Counted from the first letter of the stretch, positions 35,640-47,731 are shown. The stretch is DNA of 64,000 bases from Papaver somniferum (GCF_003573695.1 NC_039362.1:111331120-111395119), one strand, 5' to 3'. Notes: a model not told the origin generated them from the sequence alone. A program made the numbers and translations.

Positions 35640-36480
35640 CTTATGACTAAGTCTCGGTCTAGGATAGTTAGGAATAGTTGAGCTCCAGACTCCATGGCGA
35701 TTATCTTACGAAGACGAAGAACTACTCAAGGAACCAATGGAACTTTATCCGACCAACAGGTATGTGGAGACTTGAACTCATCTGTCACTCAAAAGTCTAT
35801 CTACTCTATCTCCTACTCTTGAGACAAAAGTCGTATAAGTTTGATAGTTTTCATACATACACATTTTCTATTTCGAGCTGAGTTTACTCGCCTATCTTTT
35901 TCTCGAAATATGTGTTGGTAAGTTTTTGCTTTAACCATTTTCATCTTTGCCCGTGACGAAAGTCATGATGACGTTTCAATCTTGAAAATAGCTTTGATGA
36001 CGATAGTCGATTCTTTATGTCTAACGACTATTATAACATTATAGAAGAATGTTTCAATGATTGAAATGTAGAGTTGAGATTACGTAACCAACTATGGATA
36101 TAAGCATATATAGTGTGTAGGCACATTAGTGTATAAATCCATGTGCCGGAAACCAAGTGCGTGCATATGTGTGCATGCGGTATTGGTGAAGGAGACAGGT
36201 TAGGTACGCGTACCCGTACGCGTACTGGCGGAAGTTTTCATACCGAAAATTTCTGCTGTAGTTTGTGAAGTTTGCAAACTGAAAACCAGTCACCTAGGTA
36301 TGCGTACGCACGCGTACCCACGGAAGTTTTCAAACCGAAAATTTCTGATGAGTTTTCAAACTCTAGTCCGGTTGCTATGGTACCTGTACCCGTACGCGTA
36401 CCTAAGATGGTTTTATATCTCTCAAATCGGTAGTTTCATGAACTTAAACAATAAATCAGCAAGGAATGCAATCTTTGCAA
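35640..36480 (+). repeat. SIRE-like LTR 2, second part, cut at 36480
   Basis: Continues the A-type LTR from the point left at 27233 (ACTTATGACTAAGTCTCGG) and matches LTR 1 closely. It stops in mid-LTR at GCAATCTTTGCAAAT, where CACTA-type sequence begins. The remaining 1.5 kb of this LTR is missing. Confidence 0.92.
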
Positions 36481-37376
36481 ATCTGTTGCTGACTGGGCTT
36501 GCAACAGATTCTGCCGTTGCTAAACACCCTGTCGCAGTTTTTCGCAACAGCTCTATCTCTGTGCTAATTTCGGTCAGCAACGGCAGTAGCAATAGAGTTA
36601 AGCTGTTGCGAAATTAAAATATAGAAACAGAAATCAACTGTTGCTACTCTGTTGCTAATTTTAGAGCTATTCCGGGATATATTTAGTAGAACAGGTTATA
36701 GTTGTTCTGGTTCAGATTTAGCAACATTTTCAGTTGCTAAATTTTTGCAACGAGAAAAAATCTAGTCAAAACCGGTTCCCCCAATTCCCTGCAATTTCCT
36801 GATAATTCAATCAAATGACCCTCACATTCAACATAAAATTATAATCGAACTAAGAAACCTAACACATAAGTCATGACACAACAAGTACTGCCATCTGGAT
36901 ATATCTATTAACTTAACATTACATCAAGGAATCATACAAAATGTTTTAAAGAGAAAATGAACTATACTTTGTTGGATGTCTCTATGGAAAAAAAAATAAC
37001 TAAAATACAAATACATGAAGTACCAGACTGTTTAATTAAGCTTAAATGCATGATCTCTTTCATTGCACACATGAAAAGAGGGGAAGTATGAATACCTCTG
37101 CTCCAATTAACTTTTAAGTTCTTCCATCCCAGGGACCTTAGTACTGCAAGAGTAAATTTTGAGGATAAGGCTATGAGGCCGTGAACTTGAATCCTGAAAT
37201 GAATGATGCATTTGGAAATAATCTCAAATTATATAAGATTTGAAGGTTACAAACTGTGTTTCACCATAAATCCTTGCTATGCAAGATTCAATTAGCATAA
37301 GAGATAAGCACGGCTTAGAAACAATAACACAGATGTTTAACAAGATTTTTGAAGTAGAGGATGGAGAGTTTTGTAC

Positions 37377-38545
37377 CTTAAGATGAACATTTTCACCTAT
37401 ACTGGTAGAATAGTTTATGCACAGTTGTATTCTGCCAACAAGCTCATGCTCTGGTTCAGGGTGAAAAGGCAACCAGCGAACCTTGTCACCCTGAAGTATA
37501 ACCGACATGTTAGCCTTGAATTCAGTAATATACTCTCAACAATCTAAAAAAAGTCACTAGGAATATTACCGGCTCCTCCATAAAAGTAGCCATCTGAGCA
37601 ATGACACTGCCGCAGTATTTTCCCTTGGAATCCTGGACTTCAAGAAAAAGATCATCGCCTGCACTATCTGGAAAATTGTATTTCCGGAAAAGAGGGAAAT
37701 AAATTGTAAATCCAATAAATTTTACTAGCTTGGATATTACTAGAGAGTAGGCAATAGAAAAACAGCAAATTGGTACGTACAATAAATGTGTTTCACTGGA
37801 TCCTGGTTGCATATGAACTGTCTCGTCATCATTTGAATTTTTCAATCTCAAAATGCAGGTGTATGTCTCTGTCAACAATTACCAAAATCACTTATAGTTA
37901 AACATTATATACCAAGCTAGAGTTAGAATATAAAAAGTTGTATAAAGGCTATATTGTCAGTCCATTATATGTAACCGATCCACTTCTTGGTCCTTTATGA
38001 GTTAAAGATAATTTATGATTAATGTTTCAGCTTGAAACACAAAAATACCGTGCACTACTTCATATGGTTCTGACCTACTGCGCAAAGTTGTCGCACCAAT
38101 TTTAAGAAGTCCAGATACTTGTTTTATGGACTGACTACTGGCGTGCAAATATGCTAAACTGTGCCTTGAGAAAGAGCCACTAGCAGGTACTTGAGGTTGT
38201 ACACGAACCCTTCGAATTGCTTGCCATCCAGAAGAAAATGTCGACCGTAGATTGGACAAGCGATGTCTAAGGGCTTCCACTTTTATCTTTGAGGGACGAA
38301 GGGATAAAAAAGTGCATCCATTGGGTGAATCCAAATCCATTTTCACTTTCCGGACTGCGAAACAAGCAACCATTTAAGAAAAACTTATGATTCCACGCAA
38401 ACATAGGTACAATGAGATGCAATGTGCGAAGAAAAGAAAAAACAGTACCTTGCACCTTAACCCTGCCAATAGTTTTCTTAGGCTTAGAAGCTGACCCCTT
38501 AATGCTAGGAGTGGATGACCGTATAGCACTTGCCGACCCCATATT
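37377..38545 (-). pseudogene. Captured exons of a conserved plant protein with C2-like region
   Basis: Five exons with splice signals on the minus strand: 38545-38449, 38354-38049, 37868-37781, 37667-37570 and 37490-37377. They encode segments such as LRSTFSSGWQAIRRVRVQP, LAYLHASSQSIKQVSGLLK, DSAGDDLFLEVQDSKGKYCG and PEPEHELVGRIQLCINYSTS. These strongly resemble a family of large Arabidopsis proteins (I believe the At5g65440/At4g24610 type; not checked). Introns are retained, so capture was at the DNA level. The junction between the third and fourth exons does not keep frame with the splice sites seen, so decay has begun. Function of the parent is not known to me. Confidence 0.75.
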
Positions 38546-38686
38546 CTACAAAATAGTATAAAAACGATCAGGGCAGCAAGACACCGTTGACATTCCAAAA
38601 ATATAAAAATGTTAAGTCACTTGGTTCTAGCATTTGGCAGAGTTTGGAAGTAATGTTGAAGTAAGCTACTGGATTAGGCTACTTAC

Positions 38687-38980
38687 TGCAATTGAGCTCA
38701 ACCACAAAGTGTGAATCCTCAGGACCGTAACCAAGAAAAGCATTTGTGTATCTCTATTCAGGTATGTCATGTTTTCGCAGCAGCTTCATCCAAGGCACTC
38801 CGTGTAGAATCTGAAAGCACAATACATTATTTCTCTATGAATCATTTACTACAACTAATAAACATGCAGTAGGATATGTATTCCCCGAAGAAACATACTT
38901 TATGGTCTTGTCCAAGTCTCCAACACGGTAAACAATGTGAAGCATTCGCCGTTTGTCTTTTTTATCCACTCTGCCATTAA
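38687..38980 (-). pseudogene. Captured exons of glyoxalase I (lactoylglutathione lyase)
   Basis: Two exons on the minus strand. The first (about 38980-38899) encodes EWIKKDKRRMLHIVYRVGDL and ends at a GTATGT donor. The second (38810-38687) encodes FYTECLG, then with a shift MKLLRKHDIPE, a stop, RYTNAFLGYGPEDSHFVVEL, and ends at a GTAAGT donor. These match the N-terminal domain of plant glyoxalase I, which isomerises the methylglyoxal-glutathione adduct. A one-base deletion at GGATGAAG and a GAA-TAG stop make it non-functional. The exons lie directly upstream of the C2-like exons in the same orientation. Confidence 0.85.
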
Positions 38981-39255
38981 CCCCTTTGGCGATTTTACAT
39001 TAAACAACTGTGCTTAAGGCCGGAAAAGCAAAACATGCATTAGTAGATTACATTAGATGTATGGCCATATGTTTTCAGGAAAACAAAATAACAAACTAGA
39101 CATAACAGAAGCTGGGCTCATATAACATTATCCCACCAAAATTCACATATCTCTGCACCATCGAAATTTCAGAAAATCAGAACACAATAGAAAACGTTCA
39201 ACGACGTAACAATCTAATATATAATATAGTAAGCAAAATGGTAAAAGATTTTTAC

Positions 39256-40720
39256 CTGACTTTTGAGGTCACCAGGGGGAGCCTTCTTGTTAGCAACTTC
39301 AGCATGTCTCTTCAGCAGACCTTCTTGTTACCATTATCACTATCACTCAGGCCCATTTCCTACACATCATGCAAGGAACAATTTCTCTGTGAAAATGGAA
39401 AATGCTTGGGAAAAAATATCAGAACTACTAGTTGGATCAAACCTGTTCATTTTGCTCCTCAGCTAGTGTCTCATTCTCATTATGCTAGTCAGCTAATCCT
39501 GCAATAAGCAAATGTCCTTAGAAGATAAATGGACAGTTTCATACTAATTCAATTAGATGTGATAGTAACTTATAAAACATACTCATCATTTTCAATATAG
39601 CATGACTTGGACATCACATCATTTTCATCAACTTATAAAACATATTCATTTATGAACTACAACCGTTGCACTTATACAGAATCCCATGTACATTAGACAT
39701 TTCATACTTTCTTTTCAAAGACAAACTCATATCAAATTCTGTTCTGAACAACAAGAACCTAAAGTTTCAGCTTCTCTGTTCTATGCTTTTACTTTTAAAA
39801 ATCCAAAAAGATCCAGAGAGGAATAAACCCTTCCAGGACTTCACTCAAACAGGTTAAGTATAAAGACCAACTGAAATAACCAAGCACACTCCATCTTTCA
39901 TCAACCAATCAACAGAGGTACAACAGTGGTCAATTTTCATTTTGGTCAAATAATTTTCATTTTGGTCAAATACAAACCTACCAAAACTTCATCAACAACA
40001 AAATAATAGCTTCAAACCAGCCATGAAAAAATTGCAGAACTCTAATTTTGTTTAAACACAGTAGAAAAGAAGAAAATAGCTAAACCCATTCTATTAAAAT
40101 CGAAATAGTCAACTTAGCACTTTCTATTGAATAACATAGAAATAAAAACCAACATTGAAACTGAAGAACACGAATAATCACTTAGAAACAACTACTAGTC
40201 TCCATCTCTTCACCTCGTTCATACTGTAAAACAGATCTCAAAACCACTAAAAGCAGATAAAAAATGCTAACTTTAAACGAAACCCTAATCGAAATTACAG
40301 TTCACAAAATCAGTTCAAAAGGCTCGAAATTATAGAAACTGGAAACCCTAATTGAAAATTTTGGGAAAAATCGATAAAAAAAGATAGAGAAAAGAGAGTT
40401 ACCCATATCACCCAGATCTTGATCATCTACAGCCAATGATGTTGTTTGGAGAAGAGTCTGTGTTCTGGTATTAGGTGTTCTTCATCGCTTCAAACAAATA
40501 ACACGAATCGCAAATAAAATCTAAATCTAAATGAGAACTGAAAGAAGAAATCGAGAAACTGAGATGAAACAGAAGAGTAGAGATTGAGAAACTGCAGAGA
40601 GAAGAAGAAAGAGAAAAGAGGGTTGGGGACGAGAGGGTTTCGACTGCTCGGAGAGAGGAAGAAGAAAGAGGTAGAAGAGAAACTTATCTCTTCGATAGAA
40701 ACACGTAGGAGAAATAGTCA
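39256..40720 (-). other. Upstream part of the captured transcription unit
   Basis: Exon-like pieces with donors are visible: one ending at about 40402 (ATGG then GTAACTC) and one ending at about 39256 (CAAAAGTCAG then GTAAAAAT). The 40500-40720 stretch is CT-rich on the minus strand, like a 5' UTR. No protein family recognised here. Confidence 0.35.
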
Positions 40721-40839
40721 AGGGGGTGGAAGTATATCAATACACTTAAAGGATATCAAAAATATGGGCGGAAAAAGAGTTCCAAAGTGTTACCTGGAAG
40801 CATATGAATCGCATGCTTATGATATCCGCAGTTTCTAAT

Positions 40840-40984
40840 CGCAACAGAACACAGGCAGTTGCGGATTTCGCAACAGAAAGAAGCTGTTGCTGAAATTTGG
40901 CAATTGCTTTTTCTTGTTGCGAATTAGCAACAGATCAAGAGCTGTTGCTTATCTGGGTTGCTAAACCCAGAATTTTGTGTAGTG
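40840..40984. repeat. CACTA right subterminal repeats and terminus
   Basis: Several CTGTTGC or GCAACAG motifs within 145 bp, ending TTTTGTGTAGTG at 40984. CACTA transposases bind such subterminal motifs. Confidence 0.85.
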
Positions 40985-42487
40985 CAATGGTTGTTGACGA
41001 CAAGGAGTTCGGGGAAGACAAGGAATTTTTCAAAGATCTTAATGTCTAGTAGATCTTCTATTTTCTTGTGTTTTTAAGAAGAATAACTAGAGTTTGGAAT
41101 AGCCATTATTGTGAGTACACATAACTATGTCCAACGTTTTCATCTTCATGTTTTTAGATTTATTTATTCTAGAGTTGATTTGGAAGATGATGATTGCAAT
41201 TTTAATCTTTATGGTTTTATATATTGCAATATGTTATTGGATATGTGTGTTTGTGTCCGTGAACTATTATTGTCCCATACGATGTCAAAAGTTATCTCTT
41301 TTATATGTCGATATGCAAGTATTGATACAAGATCGATGAATTTTTGACAAACAAAAGTTAAGCCTATTATGTCAATTATTGATGGAAGATAGATTAAAAT
41401 CTTTTGTTTGCAAAGATTATGTCTATTATATGTCGTTATGCAAATAGTGATGAAAATAGAATGAATCTTTGTATATTCCGCAGTATTGATCTTTCCCTGA
41501 TCCATATCTTATGTGTATACTGCAATGCTACATAAGGTTTTCTTGTGTTGAGCATAAAACGGTTGAGTTAATTATTCTTTTATGGTTAACATAGTCGTAG
41601 CTCCGTAAGTTCTCTTATGTTAAGCATGATCAATTAAATTGATCACTTTTGTGTTTAATTTGATTGTGTATTCCGATTAAATTAATCATGGGTTTACTTG
41701 TGGTTAGTTTAATTGAGAATTTTGGATATAGACAATCATTTCATTATGGTTTTTGGTGTCCAATAAAATCCTTCTTTTCTTGTAAAAGTAAGGTCACTCT
41801 TGTTGTGATCTCGGGAATGACATCAAATGAGGGAGAGTTCTTTTGAACTTGCGCTTAATTTCCATATCTTTGTGGGGGGGGGGTGTGGAATTATTTAGGG
41901 GTTATCTTGTATCTTTATAAACTACTTGATGAATGCATTTAACTTCGGATTTATGATTGCATCTAAATAAGTTGATATGTACTTTTCTTTGGTATTGAAG
42001 CGTCTTCGTGCAAATTTCATTAGGATCCCGTTTTCGTACCTTTGACAATTTTATTGACAAAAAGGGGGAGAATTAATATGTAGTTCACACTACAAATACA
42101 TATGATTTACGCGTTTTACGGGTCATTATGTAAGGGGGGGTGGTTTCATGTTGAGACGAAAGTATTGACTAAGGGGGAGTGATACATATCACCATAGTAT
42201 TGTTGTCGAAGTTGTGATATAATAACTTTGATGATGTGTAATAATACTATGACACTGTATAACAATGATCGAGAGCTTTTGTTTTCTCATTGTTATGGCT
42301 ACGGAACTTCAACAACTATGATGCTGAATTGAACATCTATGGAATCATGGGAGTACTTGGAAAAGACGAAGTTTTCGAGTAATGTTGAAACACCAAGGAG
42401 ATCAAGCATGTGGACGAGAAGCTACAAAGTTTTATCTATTCCGTATGTATTGATAGTTTTGTCATTAAAATTGACAAAGGGGGAGAT
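40985..42487 (+). other. 3' internal part of a second SIRE-like element (C-terminal ORF codons, 3' UTR, polypurine tract)
   Basis: Begins inside the 3' ORF at the point equivalent to about 25678 (CAATGGTTGTTGACGACAAGG), then follows 25678-27129 closely. It ends with ACAAAGGGGGAGAT before LTR 3. The CACTA element was inserted in this ORF. Confidence 0.88.
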
Positions 42488-44956
42488 TGTTAGAGCATTG
42501 CTCGGTCGAACTCACATGCGTTGCTATCTCAAGCATGTTTGTCAATGTTAGTGATCAAAACTATATGTCTTGATTTTTAGTATACTTATGACTAAGTCTC
42601 GGTCTAGGATAGTTAGGAATAGTTGACCTCCAGACTCCATGGCGATTATCTTACGAAGACTAAGAACTACTCAAGGAACCAGTGGAACTTCATCCAACCA
42701 ACAGGTATGTGGAGACTTGAACTCATCTGTCACTCAAAAGTCTATCTACTCTATCTCCAACTCTTCAGACAAAAGTCGTATAAGTATGATAGTTTTCATA
42801 CATACACATTTTCTATTTCGAGCCGAGTTTACTCGCCTATCTTTTTCTCGAAATATGTGTTGGTAAGCTTTTGCTTTAACCATTTTTATCTTTGCCCGTG
42901 GCGAAAGTCAGGATGACGTTTCAATCTTGAAAATAGCTTTGATGATGATGGTCGATTCTTTACGTCTAACGACTATTATAACATTATAGAAGAATGTTTC
43001 AATAATTGAAATGTAGAGTTGAGATTACGTAACCAACTATGGATATAAGCATATATAGTGTGTTCGCACATTAGTGTATAAATCCATGTGCCGGAAACCA
43101 AGTGCGTGCATATGTGTGCATGCGGTATTGGTGAAGGAGACAGGTTAGGTACGCGTACCCGTACGCGTACTGGCGGAAGTTTTCATACCGAAAATTTCTG
43201 TTGTAGTTTGTAAAGTTTTCAAACTGAAAACCAGTCACCTAAGTATGGTACCCACGGAAGTTTTCAAACCGAAAATTTCTGCTGAGTTTTCAAACTCAAG
43301 TCCGGTTGCTATGGTACACGTACCCGTACGCGTACCTAAGCTGGTTATATCTCTCAAATTGTTAGCTTCATGAACTTAAACAATAAATCAGTAAGGAATG
43401 CAATCTTTGCAAACCGTGGCTATATTGTTCATGAATTGATTCAAGTGAATCAAACCTATTTTGTTTCAATTGTGTCTATGTATAAAGATCTAAGCAATTG
43501 AAAAACTCTTGAACTAGTTCTTATGAGTCATTTGAACTAGTTATGAGAAAGATGAATACGGTTAGTATGAAAGTGCTCATATGGATAACCATTGGTTAAC
43601 TATTTGTGAACCAACCAAGTGTACACGTTTAGGTACGGTTACTCAAACCTAAATGAATATATTTCATTTGTGTGTGTGACAAGCTAAGTTTCGATCTAAC
43701 GGTTGAAAGATATTAGCTTGGATAAATCAGGTTTTTCATCTAATGGTGAATATTGAATGCTTTGTTACCAAGGTAACTTGGATTGCAAACCCTGATTTGA
43801 AAACTATATAAGGGAGACGTCTAGCAACTGGAAAAACTAATCCCCACACCTCATGTGTGATACTAGTTGGTTTGCTAGAGTCGATTCTCCTTTAACCGTA
43901 GGTTTCTTCTCGAGACCCTGTCGGTTAACGACTTAAAGACTTCATTGGGATTGTGAAGCCAGACGAAACTACTTCTCTTGTAGTTGAGCGATCTTATCTT
44001 GCCATTTTCTATCGTACGATTTCAATTATAAGATTGGCTTGAGACTATATCTCCGATAGGGCAAGATAAAAAGAAATCACAAACATCTTCGTCTCATTGT
44101 TTCTGATTTCGCATATCTAGTTTCGCTACCATACGACTTAGATTGTTGTCAGATGATTGATAATTCTAGGTTTTTCTTCGGGAATATAAGTCTTGGTTAT
44201 CGATTGGTTCCTGTTCACCTTGATTTTATCAAAAGACGGAATAAAACCTGTAGGTTTATCTGTTGGAGACAGATTTATCTATTATCGTAGACTTTTCTGT
44301 GTGATACGGATTTGTTTATTAAAGTCTTCGACTTTGGGTCGTAGCAACTCTTGGTTGTGGGTGAGATCATCTAAGGGAATCAAGTGTGTAGTATCCTGTT
44401 GGGATCAGAGACGTAAGGAGCGCAACTGTACCTTGAATCAGTATGATATTGATTACGGTTCAACTACAGTCCGGACCGAAGTTAGTTTGTAGTAGGCTAG
44501 TGTCTGTAGCGGCTTAATACAATGTGGTGTTCAATCTGGACTAGCTCCCGGGGTTTTCTGCATTTGCGGTTTCCTCGTTAGCAAAATTTCTGGTGTCTGT
44601 GTTATTTCTATTTCGCATTATATTTTCTTTATATAATTGAAATATCACAGGTTGTGCGTTTGTATCGATCAATTGTGAAATCCAACCTTTGGTTGTTGAT
44701 TGGAAATTGATTGATCCTTGGATATTGGTCTTTGGTACCATCCAATTTTATTATCCTTGTATTTGATAAAGACTCGCAAATTCTTATTTGATTGAGTAAA
44801 GATCAAATCAAGTGAGAGATATATTAACTCCTCGATATACTTTTCTTTAGATTGAGTCTGACTGTCTAGTTGATTCTCTAGAAAGTATATTGGAGTTAGT
44901 CCATACATATTGCTAATCGAAATATTGGGTGTGGTTGTTAGACCCCCGCTTTTTTA
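42488..44956 (+). repeat. SIRE-like LTR 3 (3' LTR of the complex)
   Basis: Starts TGTTAGAGCATTGCTCGG and ends GCTTTTTTA (terminal CA changed to TA). It lies against the other half of the interrupted Copia RT. Confidence 0.92.
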
Positions 44957-46019
44957 CTTCTTGTCAGTAAAAACCCTTTGCAACCAACCTAGCTTTATAT
45001 TTATCAATTGTGTTATCAGTATTATGCTTTATCCCGACTACCCATTTGCACCCAACAATATTTTGCTCTATAGAAGAATCAATTATAGATCAAGTACCAG
45101 CTAGCATCAACTAAGGCCTTGTACTCATTGTCCAATGTAGATTGCCAGACTTTGCTTTTGTTTTCCTGATTAACACAGGCAGGAATGATAGAATCACATA
45201 GCAAAGTAATAGATAATGGATGTTTGGTTGCATAGTAGGATTTTGGCTTGATTATTTCATTTTTTACCCCTTGTAGTCGTGTTATGATCATTCATAATAA
45301 TAGGAGCTAGAGTTATATGAGTAGCATGAATGAATGGAGATGATGCAAGAGCATCATTGATATCAGGAATGACATCTTGAGGAGTAAGGATATTAGTGTC
45401 AGCTTGAGGAATAAAAGAAGTAGTTAGAGATTGATAAGGAAAAACAGACTCATTGAATTGAACTTGCTAAAAAAGGTTAACTCTACTAGTGGCAGAATCA
45501 AGGTACTCATTGACTATAACCAAGAAAAATGCATTTCTTACTCATAGGTTCAAGTTTGTTAGTGGTATAAGGTTTTAGCCATGAAAACACGTAAAACCAA
45601 GAACTTTGAGAAAAGAATAAGCAGGTTTTTTTATTAAATAAGAATTCATAAGGTGAAATAAAACCAATTGGCCTTGTAGGAAGTGTATTGATAAGATAGT
45701 TGGTTGTATGAAAAGCATCAGACCGGAATTTATTTGGCATACCATATTGCATTAGTAAAGTTCTAGCAACACTTGAGATATGTTTGTACTTGACCTCGGC
45801 AACTCCATTTTGCTCTGGAGTATGAAGACAAGTTAGTTTACGGTGACTTCTTTAATTTAGAAGGGTGTTAAAAAATTCACAACCACCATCAATCCTTATG
45901 CATTTAACTGATAATGAAAGAAAACTTTCATGTAAGCAACAGAGGAAATGAAAGCACATTTGAGGTAAGATTTATTGATTAATGAAAAAATATAACAAAT
46001 TTTGGGATATATATACAAT
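44957..46019 (-). pseudogene. Copia integrase and reverse transcriptase fragment, part 2 of the split element
   Basis: On the minus strand: integrase core (IRIDGGCEFFNTLL, about 45895; HTPEQNGVAEVKYKHISS, about 45810-45760) and integrase C-terminal region (TNYLINTLPTRPIGFISPYE, about 45690). RT start follows (IGCKWVVGIKHNTDNTIDKY, ARLVAKGFTDKK, about 45060-44960). It continues at 20911. Several stops. The right boundary near 46020 is an estimate. Confidence 0.9.
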
Positions 46020-46278
46020 ATTAGCATAGTAGAAAGATCCTGACACATCCAGAATACAAAACAAAGCTTGGGTAAGTTATGGTAGATAAAGAGCAACCGA
46101 GATTTGTCTAGGAGGGATAAATCTACGGCCATGATTTTTCAACTAACCATTATAAATACTTTATTAATTAGTGTCCTATTAATTGATCATGATAAATGAT
46201 TAATTATTTTTTCATGATAAATGTTCATTTAATGAATCTAATAAATACATATTTTTATTAATAAATAAGTTTATTAAA

Positions 46279-46284
<6 letters not shown>

Positions 46285-46319
<35 letters not shown>
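46285..46319. repeat. (TA)n microsatellite
   Basis: About 17 TA units. The paralogous position at about 46568 has only a few. Confidence 0.9.
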
Positions 46320-46322
<3 letters not shown>

Positions 46323-46334
46323 CGGTAAAGAATT

Positions 46335-46408
46335 TGGTGCTGGCGAGTTTCGAACTCGGATAACTGGTATCATCACCCAATGACTTTACCACTGTACTAC
46401 AGTGACCC
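46335..46408 (-). other. tRNA-like module, copy 1
   Basis: Minus-strand A-box-like TAGTACAGTGG (46389-46399) and B-box-like GAGTTCGAAAC (around 46347-46357), spaced as in a tRNA, with GGGGTCA at the start. One A-box position deviates. Probably a tRNA-derived retroposon head. Confidence 0.55.
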
Positions 46409-46591
46409 CGGTTAAAAATTAGATTTATATTTTTTAATGGTGGTAGTGAAAGAAGCAGTGGGTGGTGGAAACAGTGGCGAGTGGTGGAGGTGGTAACATT
46501 AAATGTTCATTTAATGAATCTAATAAATACATGTTTTTATTAATAAATATAAGTTTATTAAAAACTATATATATATTATCGGTAAAGAATT

Positions 46592-46665
46592 TGGTTTTGG
46601 CGAGTTTCAAACTCAGGTAACTAGTTTCATCACCTAATGACTTTACCATTGTACTACAGGGACCC
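46592..46665 (-). other. tRNA-like module, copy 2
   Basis: Duplicate of the module at 46335 with decayed boxes: A box TAGTACAATGG, and B box with TTTGAAA in place of TTCGAAA. Confidence 0.5.
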
Positions 46666-47731
46666 CGGTTAAAAATTATATTAATAATTTTTAATGGTGA
46701 TAGTGAAAGAAGCAGTGGGTGGTGGAAACAGTGGCGGGTATTTGTGAGTGGTGGAGGTGGTAACATTAGTGGTGGTGGAAAAAATAGTGGGCGTGGATGG
46801 TTTTTACGTACGATGGTGGATGTTAGTGAATAGTAGTGGACAATAATAGTTTTGTGTCTTTACAAAATGGGCAACATTTTATTGTGATAGATGTAGTTGG
46901 TTTTTTTTAGCACAACTGGTAAGGACAAAATACAAATATTTTGAGGAGGATACTAAATCATATAAGACAATATGATCATGACCGCTGGATCACCCAAATG
47001 GGATCCCAGCTATTTATAGTATCCGATCGAATAAATCACGGTTTTTAGTATTAAAATAAAATTGATTACATTTCTAGAATACAAAACAAAGTTTGGACAA
47101 GTTAGTCTAGATAAAGAACGATCAATTTATACTTACAGTACATAAATCTACCGCTATAAATGATCACGTTTAATTAAAATTTAATAATAAATGTTCAATT
47201 GATATTTCATAATAAATGTTTCTTTAATTAATCAAATGAATATATTTTTGTTGATACATAATAAATTTATTTGATATTAACCATATCAGTAAGCATTAAT
47301 GGTGGTTGTGATGGTGGGCAGTGGTGGGAATAGTGGTGGGTATTGGTGAGACTGGTGGAGTGGTGACGATAACGTGATGGTGGTTTTGATGGTGAGTGGT
47401 GGTGGAGGATCGGTGGTGGGATAATGTGGTGGGTATTGGTGAGACTCGTGGAGTGGTGACGATAATGTGGTGGTGGAAAAAGTAGTAGTAGTAAGGTGAG
47501 AAAAGGTGTCCTAAGATAGGTAAATTTTTTAGTCACCCTTGGTTAATTTTTCTTTGTTTTGTGTTAATTTGATTTTAGTTTTCAAATTAATTTTTTTATT
47601 ATTTTTTAAAATTAAAACTATTTTTAAACGCCATATTTTTCCAAAAAAGAAGATGTTGTGATTTTAAGATTTGCCGAGTAGGGGGCAGGATGAAAAATGA
47701 AACCTATAAAAAAAATGGACCAAACACAAGG

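Larger units (their letters stand above)
36481..40984. mobile_element. CACTA (EnSpm) element, left terminus missing, carrying host exons
   Basis: The right end reads, on the minus strand, CACTACACAAAATTCTGGG, the CACTA terminus, followed inward by clustered CTGTTGC/GCAACAG subterminal repeats (40840-40984). The left side has the same subterminal repeats (36481-36760) but no CACTA terminus; it joins the broken LTR directly. No transposase is visible. The interior is made of exons and introns of host genes on the minus strand, so this is a non-autonomous Pack-CACTA-type element. Confidence 0.88.
20912..44956 (+). mobile_element. SIRE-like Copia complex: three LTRs, recombined, with nested insertions
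   Basis: Outer LTRs (20912-23392, 42488-44956) are in the same orientation. They are flanked by near-identical 5-mers, TTTCT (20907-20911) and CTTCT (44957-44961), inside one older Copia RT gene. A third, partial LTR lies between (27130-27233 plus 35640-36480). The layout LTR-internal-LTR-internal-LTR points to recombination between two related elements at one locus. A second full element (27234-35639) and a CACTA element (36481-40984) sit inside. No copy has protease, integrase or RT. Confidence 0.9.
46020..47560. repeat. Complex tandem repeat region, GGTGG-rich
   Basis: Two copies of a unit of about 270 bp (about 46220-46490 and 46500-46770) each contain an AATAAATACAT stretch, a TA run, a tRNA-like module and a GTGGTGG-rich tail. 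An older version of the left part (AATACAAAACAAAG...) recurs at about 47079. Minisatellite GGTGGTGG / TGGTGAG units fill 47300-47480. ORFs through this region are low-complexity artefacts. Confidence 0.75.

Noticed and set aside
36481..36500. Left CACTA terminus at the LTR junction
   Set aside because: Only subterminal CTGTTGC repeats are present; no CACTA motif and no 3-bp duplication, so the terminus is lost.
40527..40838. ORFs in the CT/GA-rich part of the CACTA element
   Set aside because: Low-complexity purine/pyrimidine tracts, more like a captured 5' UTR.
46434..47536. Minus-strand ORFs rich in Pro, His and Thr
   Set aside because: They are translations of GGTGG minisatellite sequence, not genes.
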